Origin: Amphibalanus amphitrite
Taxonomy: Eukaryota > Arthropoda > Thecostraca > Balanomorpha > Balanidae
Length of the DNA stretch: 64,000 nucleotides
Assembly: GCF_019059575.1 (NCBI RefSeq)
Contig: NW_024882205.1
Location: 186,001-250,000, forward strand
Reading direction: 5' to 3'
Under the pieces are notes generated by a model. That model had not been told where the DNA came from. It worked only from the letters and a program-made list of their open reading frames with translations, and ran no database searches. A program made the translations under genes and the position numbers. Position 1 is the stretch's first letter, and each line of letters opens with the position of its first letter. Below are positions 20,601-33,800 of this stretch, one piece after another.

Positions 20601-23600
20601 CAGTCCATGATAAGCTAGCCAGCCAATTTTCGATCAGCTTTCTCTCTCACAAGCAGACTTCATTTCACACTTCGTTCGTGCAAGGTGCAGTGCAACACAT
20701 AATAATCACTTGACACTCCCAATATGCTGTATGTACATTAAACATGACAAAACGGTAGGTACACTGTGCAGCATCATGTTGAAAAGCTCCTCCACAATCC
20801 ATCCTGGAGGTGCCTTTAAACTTTACCGAAATAAAAGGGCTGACCGACTGGGCCTCAAAATGACACTTTGGAAGGTGGAACACCGTGCTTGACTGTAGGG
20901 TGTTGTTACAACATAGATATCCCTGCACCCGTTCTTTCGTGGAGAGAATGAGAGAATTTAGCTGCACAGTTATAGTTTCGGTTCACTTAAAAAATTTTCA
21001 CCTGTGTCCTAACCTCACGGAGCTTCAAACATGGTACGACAGTATGCACTCAATAACAGTGATCATGATTTATGTGCATTGTGCGTACAATGGCATGTCC
21101 TTTCAGTCAAGTGCCGCACATTAAATCCATGTAACAACTGTGCGACGTGCGTGGGAAATCCTACTTCATAAGATGACAAGATTACCTCGGTGCTGATCGA
21201 GGTATTGAAAACGACAAACCTACATACATGCATGACTAGCCGGCGCGGCGTCTGCCGTAAGAGGCGTCGGCACCGGCCGTGGTGCGCGCTCTCAGAGGGC
21301 GGACGCTGGTGCTGGTGCAGGTGCTGGTGCTGGTGCTGGTGCTGGTGCTGGTACGCGACGTGTGCGTGCTGCGTGCGGTGCGATGTGCTCTGCGCGGGCG
21401 GCGGACGACACTCATCTACTGGGCAACCGGCGAGCGGCGGTCCGCCGTGCCCGACACTCTATTGCTGACTACACAACTAGGATAGCGAACGGCGGCGGCC
21501 CCGGCCGCGCGGGCCGACGGACACACACTATATGTACATATACAGACGGTCAACGTACATCAAAGACAAGGGAAACAGAGGGACAGGTGGAGAGCGGACA
21601 CAAAGTGACCTCGCGGCGCGATGAACTGGCGCACAGGTAAGCATGTACAGCAAGCACATATGCACATAGAAAGAGCCTCGAATACGAGGCTATCCGCGCA
21701 CTTGGTTAGATATTTTAGTGATCACCAAAAGGTGAAAAACGAACAAATGCCAAGATTGAGACAATTTAATGCGGAGTTTTTACAACCACAAACACCAAAC
21801 AATTAACGTTTTAAAGAAAATGCCTAACGGCGAAAGTTGTTTCGCAAACGTTTATTTCTTAATTATAGCAGTCGTTCATAGGTCTCAGATTTAAAACAAA
21901 CGATTAACCTCGTCACAAAATGATTGAGTTATTTAGATGGAATAAATATTTACTTATGCAAATGTGAGTTATTTCCTTTGAGTTCCAACCCTCGATCACG
22001 CAAAATTATGATTATTTGATAGGTAAGAATGAAACAGAAACTAGTTAGCACTTCAAAGCCATGTTGTAAACATAAAATATGTAGTACATCGACGAATGGA
22101 AGGCATATTATAAAAATACTACAATGGAAACAAGATGTCACGCGTCCATACCGATATGTGTCGTTACGTACATTCGATACTGTATCTGATATGAGCCCCT
22201 TACCTAGCAAAGGTAAGGTTAAAGGTGATAACTCAAAGTCGGACCGAGTTGCGCAGAACAGGATATTTTAGACGGTCGGTATCAAGTTCAATCGATATGT
22301 TCTCCAATCAACAATTTCCTTGCACGTCTATCCCTCTCAGAAAGTGAAAGGTAAATATGTACAATATAAGGTCAGGCATTTTGCTCGAGTCACTGTCATC
22401 ATGGCTCTGTGCCTTTAAACGGTAATGCGTTCATATAAAAGGAGACTCTTCAAAGGGAAAGACTACATGTCATCGCCAAAGTTTTACCAGGTACCTAACC
22501 ATAATATTGTCAACGGGATTTGATTATTTTACAGCATAAAAATAGGCCTACGATAAATCTTTTAAATAAAGATCGAATCCTTAAAAAAGTATTAAAATAA
22601 TATTGACACACATATAAAAGACAACTTTTCTTTAACATGTCATACGAGAAGCTATTTAGTAAACAAGAAAATCACAATAAAATACGCTTAAATTAATTAG
22701 GAAAACAGTTTTTAACCTTAAATTCTCATTATTATGAAAACTATCAACGTGTATATCAACGCTACACCACGGAACAACAAGTATAACAATTAAATATTAC
22801 TAACATAATCGTTTAAAAAATCAGAAAGATTGAATGAAGTTTCAAGGAAAACCAGACGCGAAACCAAGGGCTATACTGAAATGTACGGATTCAGGTTTTA
22901 ATAATGCCGTCAAAACCAATAGCCGACCAGAAAAATAATAACAATTTTCACCATAAGACCTACGGACAAGGCACAGCTCTCCATCCGAGACGTGCACCCT
23001 ACTTTTGGCTATCGGCGGGCTGTAAATCCAGTAGCAGCCCGTCCTATAAAACAGCTACAAAAGGTCAACAGTAAACACTATAAAAACGCCCCAGCCAGGT
23101 TGGCTGAGGGCGATCGACGAGATTTCTGCGACGAGTTGGATCAGCAATCACAATTCACATGTACGATTTCCACAACACCGTCCTGTGGGACAAATATGTC
23201 TGCTGTACGTAACAGCAGGCAGACAAACAGACATTCAGCCAGGTCCACAACACTGAATCACACTAGACGACTGATCTGATCACACGTACTGCGAGAACAG
23301 ACCTGCCTCAGAGCATGCAATAACATCGACCGTGCGAAGGAGAGAGAGGGGAGCGTGAGAGATGGAGGGAGAGAAACAGTGCGAGGTGAGGAAGATAGGA
23401 CAGATAAGAGAGAAAGAAGAGAAGAATATAGAGCTGCCCAGCACGACGCCGAAGCGGTCTGCGCTGCACCCTGCGGCGGCGGCGCGTCTGACCTGCCTTC
23501 AACAACCGACCAGCAAGACGGGAGGAGGACTTAGCTAACAGAGAGCGTGCTCAGCCGGCGGCCCGGAGCGGCAGCGAGCGGGGAGAGCCGCCCACCAGCC

Positions 23601-24354
23601 GGCCGGGCCGACCCGGCCGAGCTCTAGGCTACAGCGGAGGGCCGGCGACCGCAGGCGGCCCGCCGGCCCGTCCAGACATCAGCAAGCCTTGTGGAAGTCC
23701 CTGTGTGGATGTTGCGGCCCGCGGCCTACCGGTGCTGCCATCTACTGAGGCGGCCAGCAGCCTGACGGGCCAGCAGGTCTGGTGCCTCCCCGCCCCGCCC
23801 CGGCCCGACCCAGACGTCAAGAGTTGCCAACATCTCACAGATATGAGGGCAGGGCTGTGCTAGGATTAGCCCATCCCAACACTCATAAACCACCAAGTAA
23901 ACACAGACATATGGACATCCACATGCGTACACAGTCACACGCGTCGGACTGCGCCGAGTTAGGAATAAACGGTAACCAATGAACGATATATCTATCTGTT
24001 TGTACCACACGTCTCTAACCCTGTCTGTGGAATGTGCGGAAAATGTCTACGGACCCTCTTCATGAACAAAATACGTCTACCGCTCTGACAACCATCCTCA
24101 CATCCCCCTTTCATGCCGTACAATCACACTGATCTCCCAGTGTGCCTCGACGTTTGTAGACACAACGGACAGTCAGTCTGCCCCAGGACCACAGTGTTAT
24201 TTGTCGAAGCACCGGCCTGTACTGCGACATAAACTCTCATCAGCTCTGCAGTATTAAGCCCACCTGGCCAATCGCTGTGGGCGAATCCATCGATGTCCGC
24301 AGTTTCCGTCAGCTGTGAGGGAACATCTCCTCCCTTGATGGCCGCCGTCACCCC
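17641..24354. other. Spacer between SoxD and EAAT (converging 3' ends)
   Basis: It contains the 3' UTRs of both genes, but no confident polyadenylation site was chosen. No gene recognised. 21306-21352 is a tandem TGGTGC microsatellite. 21840-22950 is AT-rich and plain. 23330-23850 is purine- or GC-rich. Confidence 0.5.
21306..21352 (+). repeat. TGGTGC hexanucleotide microsatellite
   Basis: About seven tandem copies of ggtgct with one cag variant. Confidence 0.85.
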
Positions 24355-24712
24355 TCAAATCTGTGTCTCGGAGTTGGGGATACGCTTCTCGAACCAGCTG
24401 TTCCTGGCGGCGGCGGCGCCGGGGGCGGGGGGCGGCGGCCGGTCCTCGGCCGGCGAGAGGGCGCCGGTCGGCCGCAGCGGCAGCATGGCTCCGCTGGGCG
24501 CCACTGAGGGGCAGATGGAGCCGCGGGGCAGCAGCGAGCCGCGGCCGCCGCCGCTCAGTGCCACGCTGCCGCTGCGCAGCATCTCGGCCATCTCGCGGTC
24601 GCGCCGCTCCGCCTCGGCGTCCATACGAGCCAGCTCGTCCCGGCACAGGTGCTGCACGATCCCGGCGCCGTACGCGTCGCCCAGCACGTTGATGGACGTC
24701 CGCATACGGTCC
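24355..24712 (-). CDS. EAAT: EAAT last coding exon, TM8 and cytoplasmic tail
   Basis: It opens [20 protein letters not shown], then a charged helix, a Gly/Pro-rich low-complexity tail and a C-terminal ETQI before TGA at 24355-24357. The tail is GC-rich and unlikely to be conserved apart from its last residues. Confidence 0.93.
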
Positions 24713-27168
24713 CTGGAGAGAGCGAACAGGGGGTCACAGAGACCATCTACAAAGGTCACTGTAAATATGGGGAGCTCAGTCCGATCACCAGACATATCAA
24801 TTTAACTTAATTTTGAACTATTGCCACACAAATCGATGCATATGATGATGTTTTTTTATACAGGTCAGGCCCTTCACCACTCATCGATGAACGCGGCTGA
24901 GGAGGTCAGGCCCATCGATGAAACTGTATTTAGAGCTGCCACTACACATATCGTTGAATATGGCAGCCCGTCGCCAGACATATTCGTGGCTAGAATTAGG
25001 GTTAGGGAAAGTAATTGGACATAAGTTAGAGTTAGAGAGAAGGTCAGGTTCATCACAGGAAATATACATACATTGAAGAGATCACTGGTCACCAGAACAA
25101 ATCGCCAGGAATATAGGAAAATTTAGTCGGTCACCTAACGTGCAGATGAGATAGGACCAATTAGGTATAAGATTTCAGGGACGGCCCCGATCATCAGACT
25201 AACAGATACCGGTCAGGTTACCAGGACCAGTAGCTAAAATGTTGGTAGCTCACACCGCTTTCCCAATAATTCGGTATGCTGTCGCTATATGAGCTAGACG
25301 GGCTCATCCAATAACCGATCCAGGCAAATATCCCCAACGACAGCATAACAACGTTATGAACAAAATAACGGCTTGCGTCAGCCGGGAGAGTAAGCGATTA
25401 CCGAGAAAATGACTGGCACGTGGACACGCTGTAAACAATGCAGGGCTGAGAAAATAGTAAAGCATCTTTAAAGCTTAAAAGTTCGCCGTATATGGTTCAT
25501 ACGAGATAATAATTTGCTTATATTAGCTTTGGATCAAGTCTCAAGCAATAGCAACACCCCAACACATGAAAACACTTTACTGATTGATATTCCAAAATCC
25601 TATGAGGTAAATTTAGTCTTATATATGAATTTATGATAGATGTATCAAATGCGACGGTTGCTTACATTAACTGATCTTTCGTGGGCACGTGATATTACTT
25701 ACGATCATATTTAGTATCTACTAGCTTATGTAGTAAAGAGCGTGAATGCGAGTGCACTGTGCAACTCCAATGCCATTCTACCTTCAATAAACGATATCGA
25801 AATTGGATACGAGCCTTCTCTAAAGAGGAGTCATACCATGAGTGGATGGAATACGCATTGGATACTAGAGATACCTACTCACATGTTATATGAGCCAGCC
25901 TATCGTAAGAAGTGGTCGATGTATGTAAGCACTTACTTGCACGAGACAGCGGCCCTATCGTATAAGGTAGTAGGCAATGTACATACGTACAGCCCACCGC
26001 TAAAGTAATGTAGGGTTTTACCAATCTCAACGGTTGGCGTTGACTGGCGATTGTTTAATGCGGAGTGATCGAAAAGAAGATGTCAATAGCTAAAGTTGCA
26101 GCTGCAAGGGTGACGATACATATAAGCTACATTCAAAGTTTCATTGTAGTCTGGTTAATCGTTCCTAAGCTTCAGAAGCAGAACATACCCATGACTGAAA
26201 CCCCACATTACGTCTGCTGTGGACTGTACTTACTGGCGACCATCGATCGCGGTCACAGAGAGCCTATTCGTGTTCTCACTATAGCTAATCCGTAGCGTCA
26301 CAAATGGTCTACAGGTCTACTCACAGGAGCCAATCGACGGTGAATATGAGGGCCACGTCGTGAGTGGGCAGTCCCAGCGCCTGCAGGATGAGCAGCATGG
26401 TGACCAGCGCCGCTGACGGGATCGAGGCAGCGCCGATCGAGGCCAGCGTGGCCGTCAGGCTGCCGGAGGAGACACGGGTCAGCGAATCAGGTCACGGGTT
26501 TACAAATCAGGTCACAGGTTGCTGTAGATGCCCATAAAGCCCACAAGGAAGCCCATTGCTTTCCACTGCGGCCCAAAGTAGCCTGAGCAGCCTTACCTAA
26601 CGGTGATGAGGCCGCCGATGCTGAGGTTCATGTTGTTCTTCTGTGCGATGAAAATGGATGCGACGGCTTCGTACAGTGCTGTGCCGTCCATGTTGACTGT
26701 AGCACCGACCGGCAGAACAAATCTGACGGAGAAAGGAGCGAAAAGTCAAACACAAAACACCGACCGGCAGAACAAATCTGACGGAAAAGGATCACACAGT
26801 CAAACACAAAACATCGGCCGGCAGAACAAAGCTGACGGAGTAGGGTCAAACAGTCAGGCACACACAAGGCTTCGCAAACATGACGAAGGAGGGGACAAAC
26901 ATTCAGACATAAAACACCACGCAAATAAAACGACAAGAGTCGCATCAAAGATCGTAACTTTCCGACGGAATGAGTCTCCGGGAATACAAAGCTGTAGGTA
27001 CCTAAATATAAAAGCTTAAGCTCATAAAACCTAAATATAAATAGGTACCTAAATAGCGAATATGGTATCTAAATAGCGAATATGCTCGAAGAAATAAAAA
27101 ATATGCTGTCAAAAGCCAGCACTGCTGTTCCTCATAACTCGCTTCTCTCTCTCTCTCTCTTCTCTCTC

Positions 27169-27262
<94 letters not shown>

Positions 27263-30200
27263 TCCTCCCGCCGCTCTCCCGTTCAGGTAACACTGCCGGT
27301 CTCCGCCGGACCGCCGCCTCCGATCAGGCCAGTTATCTGGCGCGATCAATACCAATCTCCGGCTCGAGCGGCGCCGGCTCGCAGGCTTCTTCGGTCGCCG
27401 ACTCCGCCGGCCATACGCCGCGACAGGCGGAGCCACTTCAGCGGCGGCCGACGGCCGCAGAAAAGGCACTCTGCCGAGTCTGTCCGACTGACACAGCGAA
27501 ACTACTCGGTGGAGTTCGGCCGACTGGCACAGAGCATTCTCGACAGCACGATTGACCATGCTTTTATTTAGCTCACGGCTACCTGAAGCCGTCATGGTGC
27601 ACTTAGGTACTCCATCCACAGAGTGCCGTCGGCTGTCACGGAGGTCGCATTTTTTGCTTAACTTTATTTGAGAGATGCTTTAAAGACTCTTCTTCACTAC
27701 AACAGAGAGACTTTCTCTAACTATACAGAAGGGTTATACACTACACTATCAGTCCGGTGGGCTATCAAAGACAGTCTTCTCTTATGTGCTTAGAATTATG
27801 CTGACTTTTACTTCCCTGAAGTCTGGCAGTAGTCAGCACCCTAATCTGCATAACTATTCCGAAAGTCTGCCAATCTCATACAGAAGGACTACCAGCCACC
27901 GAGCCGCTACTCATTTCTAACAGCCTCATATTATCTCATTTACTCATTTACCGAGTCCGGACTCCGGACTCTACATATCTGGATTTTACCGATATCCAAT
28001 GCGCCAACTCCTTTGTCTTGGTCTGCTCGGCCAGGGGTATGAGCGGGATGCCGAACGGAAGTTACCGTGGATGCTTACCAGTCACCTCCCTTTACTCTGG
28101 GAATATTTACTTACGACGTCGTGCGCTACATTGCACGTATTTGTCTCTTACAAACGATCATGGTCATGATCGGTCCTGAGTGCTAGCATAAGTAAACGTA
28201 ATCAATAAGAAGTGCACCGCACACACTATCATTGTATTACAATAGACGGCACACATACGTATTACATCCGCATATAGCGACGCGGATCGCAGATGTTGTC
28301 ATATCACGTAAGTGTGCGTCTCTTTCAGTGATGACCATTGGTTTATCAGCGAGAATGTTTAAGAGACTGAACGACTAAGCCACCTGAAGGGGCGCGGCAA
28401 GTGCAAGTTGATGAAGTTGAAGAAGCAGGGAAAAGAGGAAATGACTTCCTAAGAGATACTACTGAGATGAAAAGAGAAAATGCAACCTGAGGTCGTATTA
28501 CCAGCCTAAGCCGCTAGAGGAGGAAGTGTGAACTGGGTCGCCTCTCCGCGACAGACTAGGTGGTTTGCCTGGGTAGCCAGCCGTCGAGTTTGGGCGGTGG
28601 GTAGATGATGTCTGGCGAGAAATCCTTACCTGGTGACGCGTTTGTCCAGTCCGTTGTTGACTTCCAGGCACTGGAAGGTGATGGGCAGAGCGGCAGAGCT
28701 GGAGGCAGTGCCCAGAGCCAGAGCCCATGCCTGGAAGCCGATACCAGATGAGCGTCATCATAACCATAATTTGCCGACTTTGAATATATGAGCGCATATT
28801 GCAGAGCGAGATTAGCTTCAGCTTACTATTCACAACCCTCGACAGTGACAAATCTCAACATCTGGTCCATTAGATTACAACTTACTCACTCACTACCGCA
28901 ATATCGGTAAAATTAACGCTATAACCAAGCAGTCATACCTGAACGATACCCTTGCAGAACTTGAACGGATTTTTGCGCGTGACACAGAAGTAGACCATGG
29001 GCAGTGAGACGGTGGCGTGTATGAGCAGCCCGGTGACCACCGTGGCCATGTACATGCCCAGGCTGCGCGCCGTATCGGCCAGGTTATCGATGGCCATTAG
29101 GTTACCGGCCACCAGACAGCAGATGCCGAATGGCGAGTACCTGGCCGGCGCGAAAAGGGGGTCAGTATTGTGCAACGTTGACATATAATGAATGTTTTAT
29201 ATGCTACTGGTCGGAGGAAAGATAAGCATACTCAACAGTCGCAGCAGCCGGCATCAGTTTTTCGAGTTGATTCCACTCTGCTCAATTCAAGTGAATCCGT
29301 ATATTCTTATTGAGTTTCTGTCTTTTATTAGGTACCGATAAATACCCAGGACTGGATTTTAATCCAACACGCGTCTGCCGCAAGTTTTTGTCACTACCCG
29401 GATACGCGAGTCTGGTTTTATCCGGCTAAAATTACTTCAATCCCGAATATCCTGGTTCGTCGACCCACGCAAACGAGCATACTTTTGTTGGGTGAATTCT
29501 AATTTAACCAAGAGTAATGAGAAGCCCAGTGGTAAATCCCCGGTGAATCCAAGTAACGATCATGATCTGCTTATCGACAGGCCCGTATTGTGAGACTCAC
29601 CACATGATGATGCAGACCATCTTCATAGTGATCTCGTTCAGGATGAGGAAAAAGTCCACCATCAGCTTGCCCTGGGGGCCCATCTGGCCGGCGATCAGGC
29701 CGAAGCCCACGCAGAAGATGATCAGACCTGAAATTGTAGCCATCCAAAGTGAGGTCACTCCAGCTCTCGCACTTCAGCACAAACTTGAGATTTTCAGCTA
29801 TGGAATCAAAATGATCGAGTATACACCCAAATTACCTTTATCATTTATCGAATACATGTTCTCTCATAAGTTACATCTTCATTGTCATTCGTCCAACAAC
29901 TCGTCCAACAACTCGCCCGACTAGTCAGCACTGCGTAGGAATGGATAGTTACTCAGTACGTTATTGGTAAGAGCGCCGAAAGAATCGCGTCACTCACCCA
30001 TGACGTTAGTGCCGTCCGAGACCACGAGGTCCCGCTGCACCTTGGTCACCTGCCGCTGATCGGCGCCCTCACCGATTGTCTTATTCACCTGAGGTGGTAC
30101 AGGTCAGGTCACAGTGGGGCAGATCAGGTCACAGTGGAGCGCGGTAATTCGTAATGAGACAGGCAGGTCATAATTAGGAATGGTATATGTATCAGGTCAC

Positions 30201-30743
30201 AATGGTAGTGGGTCGCGGAAGGTGACATTGAGGCATGACAGATCACAGTAAGGCAGACCAAATCTCAGAACAGAAAGGTACATACGCCAGACAGTTCATG
30301 CTAGATCATCAAAGGTCGGCTCCGAGATATATTGTAAGCGTTGCAAATGCTCAAGAAAAGTCACAAACATGAGATAGCTCAAACACTCGCCCGCAGCAAT
30401 ACAATATTGGCGTAGGACTGATCGTTACTACGGCCAACGATTGCATCCATATTCCCTGCCCCTGCCCCTCGTCTATCCCCTCCCCCCCCCCACGTTCTGC
30501 CGTCGGAAAGGCCTGTCTCCGGGCCGGCAGACTGAGCACACAAATCTCGCTTGGTACCGTCCTCGGAGGCGTCTCCGGCGGCTGTGTAGCCGCTGTGTCG
30601 CCCGACAGCCGGAAACTACCCGTCCCACTGCCGCCCGTGCTGAGACAATAACGTGACAGTACCGCCTCCGGTCTCCGCCGGCGGCGCAACACATACAGCA
30701 GGGACAGGCGGGACGGGCACAGGTAAACAGCGCGCAGGGCTAG

Positions 30744-30813
<70 letters not shown>

Positions 30814-33800
30814 TTCTTTCCCCTCTCTCTCACGCTCACATATTCTACATATTCTACATACATATATAGTCGATCATCTTACCAATTTTGCTTCTGTCTT
30901 CACTGATTGGAAGCAGGCTGTTATCAAATTGTCTGGGAACATGTTCCTGAAAATAAGACCCGCGTTAAATATCTGCGTACTATTTAGATTATCATATCTC
31001 AATTCAATATTAACCTACTCATATTCTTTATAGAGCAAGCCGTCTATAATTACATCCTTCAATTAATTACGTCTATATAGGCACGAAGTGTCTGTCATCG
31101 AGCTTGTCATACTCGTATGCTCGTATTGCTGAACTGTGCGGTGCCCAGAGTCCGACGTCACCTGATGATGTCGAGCAGGGCGTCCATGACGTTGTTGTCG
31201 CCGTCCCCGGAGTCACCGGAGGCATTCTGCTCCTGCTGGCTACCAGAGCTGCTCGGGTCGCCCGGGTGGATGACCACCACCACGGTGATGCCCAGTATCG
31301 CCGCCATGATGGTCGTGGAAAAATAGTAGAGCAGCGCCCGCGAGCCCATCTTGCCCGAGGCGCCGGCGTCCAGACACGCCAGTCCTGTAGGTGGCCACAC
31401 GTCATCAAGGTCACACAGGGATCATACAGGGCTCACAGAGGTCACAGGGGTCACACAGAGGACACATATATGGTTACCTAAATAGCGCACAGTCACAAGG
31501 ACAAACGGTGCACAGAGACACAAGCTTCAAAAGTCACACTCACAGCTTATGATCTTGCAAATGATTTGTCCCAAGACTAGCTGTTTGGCGATGGCGCCTG
31601 AAAAATGTTGTGCCACAGGAATCGAATGTGTGTCGCTTGTCCCCGAGGGCATATTTTAACACATGTTTACTGCGTCCCAAAGTTGAGCAGAGGGCACGTG
31701 CTACGACTAAGGGCACAGGGCAAGGAACAGAGTAGGGCACTGAGGAGGGCAGAAAGTAGGGCACGGCAGGTTACAGGGGCATGGCACAGGACATTTTAGA
31801 TGGAAGGGTACGGTACAGGTTAGAGCACACAGCAGGGCACAGGTCAGGGAACCGGACAGGGCACAGGGCAGGGACGCAGTGGGTCAAATCAGCAGGGGCT
31901 ACATCCCAAGGCGAGGGGGCTGCGTCCCAGAATGGGACGCAGCAAGTGCCTTAAAATATGCCCTGTGTCCCCTGTTCGATGTTTTTGCCATAAAATGCCT
32001 GACAAATGCTGTGCCGCAACTGTAAAACACTCAATAAAAATGTTACATTCCTACCGCTAGAGGATGTTTTACCCAAACGGCTGCGCGGTCGACACCACAG
32101 CTTCGGTAGACCGGGCGCTTGTCCCGTTCAGCGTATACCGCCTGACATGCTGTGCCGCAAAACACTTTCTGTTTCACGTTGTTGCCGCTAGACGTAACTG
32201 CCATATAGCGCCCGGCGAATGCTGTACCGCAAGACACTCGCTGTTACTTCATAAGCTTGCCGCTAGATGTCACTAGTATATGACCCCTGAAAGACGCTGT
32301 GCCGCAAGACACTTACTGGTATTCCATATTCCCACCGTTAGATGTCACTACCGTAGAGCGCCTGGCAAACCTCTGTGCCGCAAGACACTCAGTTATTCGT
32401 ACCACTACCGGTAGATGTCTCTGGCATAGAGCGCCTGGCAAATACTGTGCCGCAAGACACTCTGCTATTTCTTATCACTGCCGCTAGATGCCACTAGCAT
32501 TCAGCGCCTGGGGGATACTGTGCCGCAGCGTATCTCAAATCCCAATCCCATCAGCGCGCTGATGTAGGTAAACGCTGCATCGGTTAGACGGGTCCAGACT
32601 CAGAGGCTCCGCGACAGGGGGGGGGGGGGGATCGCCGGATCTGGACTGCCTATTAATTTACTTTCGTAATGCAGCCAGCCTCATGTCTAAAGGGTGTATT
32701 GAATTGACAGCTGAATCTTGTTGCTTACTGACCTATGATGGTTGACGCAACGGGCCGTAATTCCTAAGATGCCCTCTTTTGTAAGATGTAGCTGTCCCTT
32801 TGCATTTCTAGAGATATTGCAGGTCCCAGTGCTTACTGCTTACTGGCCACACAGCACTTACAATAACTTATGATATAGTGTTAAGTGTGGTTACAATTTA
32901 TTTATCATCTTTATCGTGAGCAAAACAAAAACAAAAAACAAAAAATATAAAAAACCATCCCACTTGGTCCAGCGCGCTGCGACGCGGAAACTGCGGGCGC
33001 GAATAATCATCATCCCAAGGAATAGCCACTGGATTCTCAGACGGACGGGGAGAGAATAATTCCCGCAGAGCTGAGAGCATCTGAAAGGAGAGGCTGCCGG
33101 ATCTCTCCCAAATAACCGGAAACCATTTCGGCTCTGTTTTCATCGGATCTCTTTCATCACTCATACAACTCGGAGCAATCCAGGAAAGCAAACGAAATGA
33201 AACCGAAGCTTCTGGCAGATAAGTCAAGTTTTTTTCTTTTTCTCATTTTCTAGATTGCGAATGTTTTGTTTTGCATCGCTGCAATAAAGCGCAAAGTCTA
33301 AACTGAGGAAAACGATTATATATGCCACATTTGGTACAGGACTGTATGTCAGATCATGATGTACTTGTATATGTCGGTGATTGTTTCCTTTTACAGATAA
33401 TGGGCTGTTTACAGTGCGAAGCGCACAGGACACCTGTGTTCAAGCCACCAGGGAAGGCGATGCTCAAATCACACTTACCCAAGACGACTAATAAAATAAG
33501 CAGCACCCATATGTAGTACACTCACGCTAGAGTCTGCAGCAGCCAGTGATATGACGTCACACTCACCTGTGACCAGCGAGTAATATGACGTCACACTCAC
33601 CTGTGACCAGCGAGTGATATGACGTCCTACTCACCTGAGACCAGCGAGTGATATGACGTCACACTCACCTGAGACCAGCGACGATATGATGAGCGGCAGG
33701 ATGAGCATCTTGAGGCTGCGCAGCAGCAGCTCGCCGGGGAACCCGACGAGCAGCACCACCTCGTCCGAGTATTCGGTCTGTCTGGCCAGCAGGCCGATAG

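Noticed and set aside
27082..27555. Frames crossing the CT repeat at 27.1-27.5 kb (and at 30.7 kb)
   Set aside because: Leu-Ser repeats from (CT)n; these are EAAT introns.
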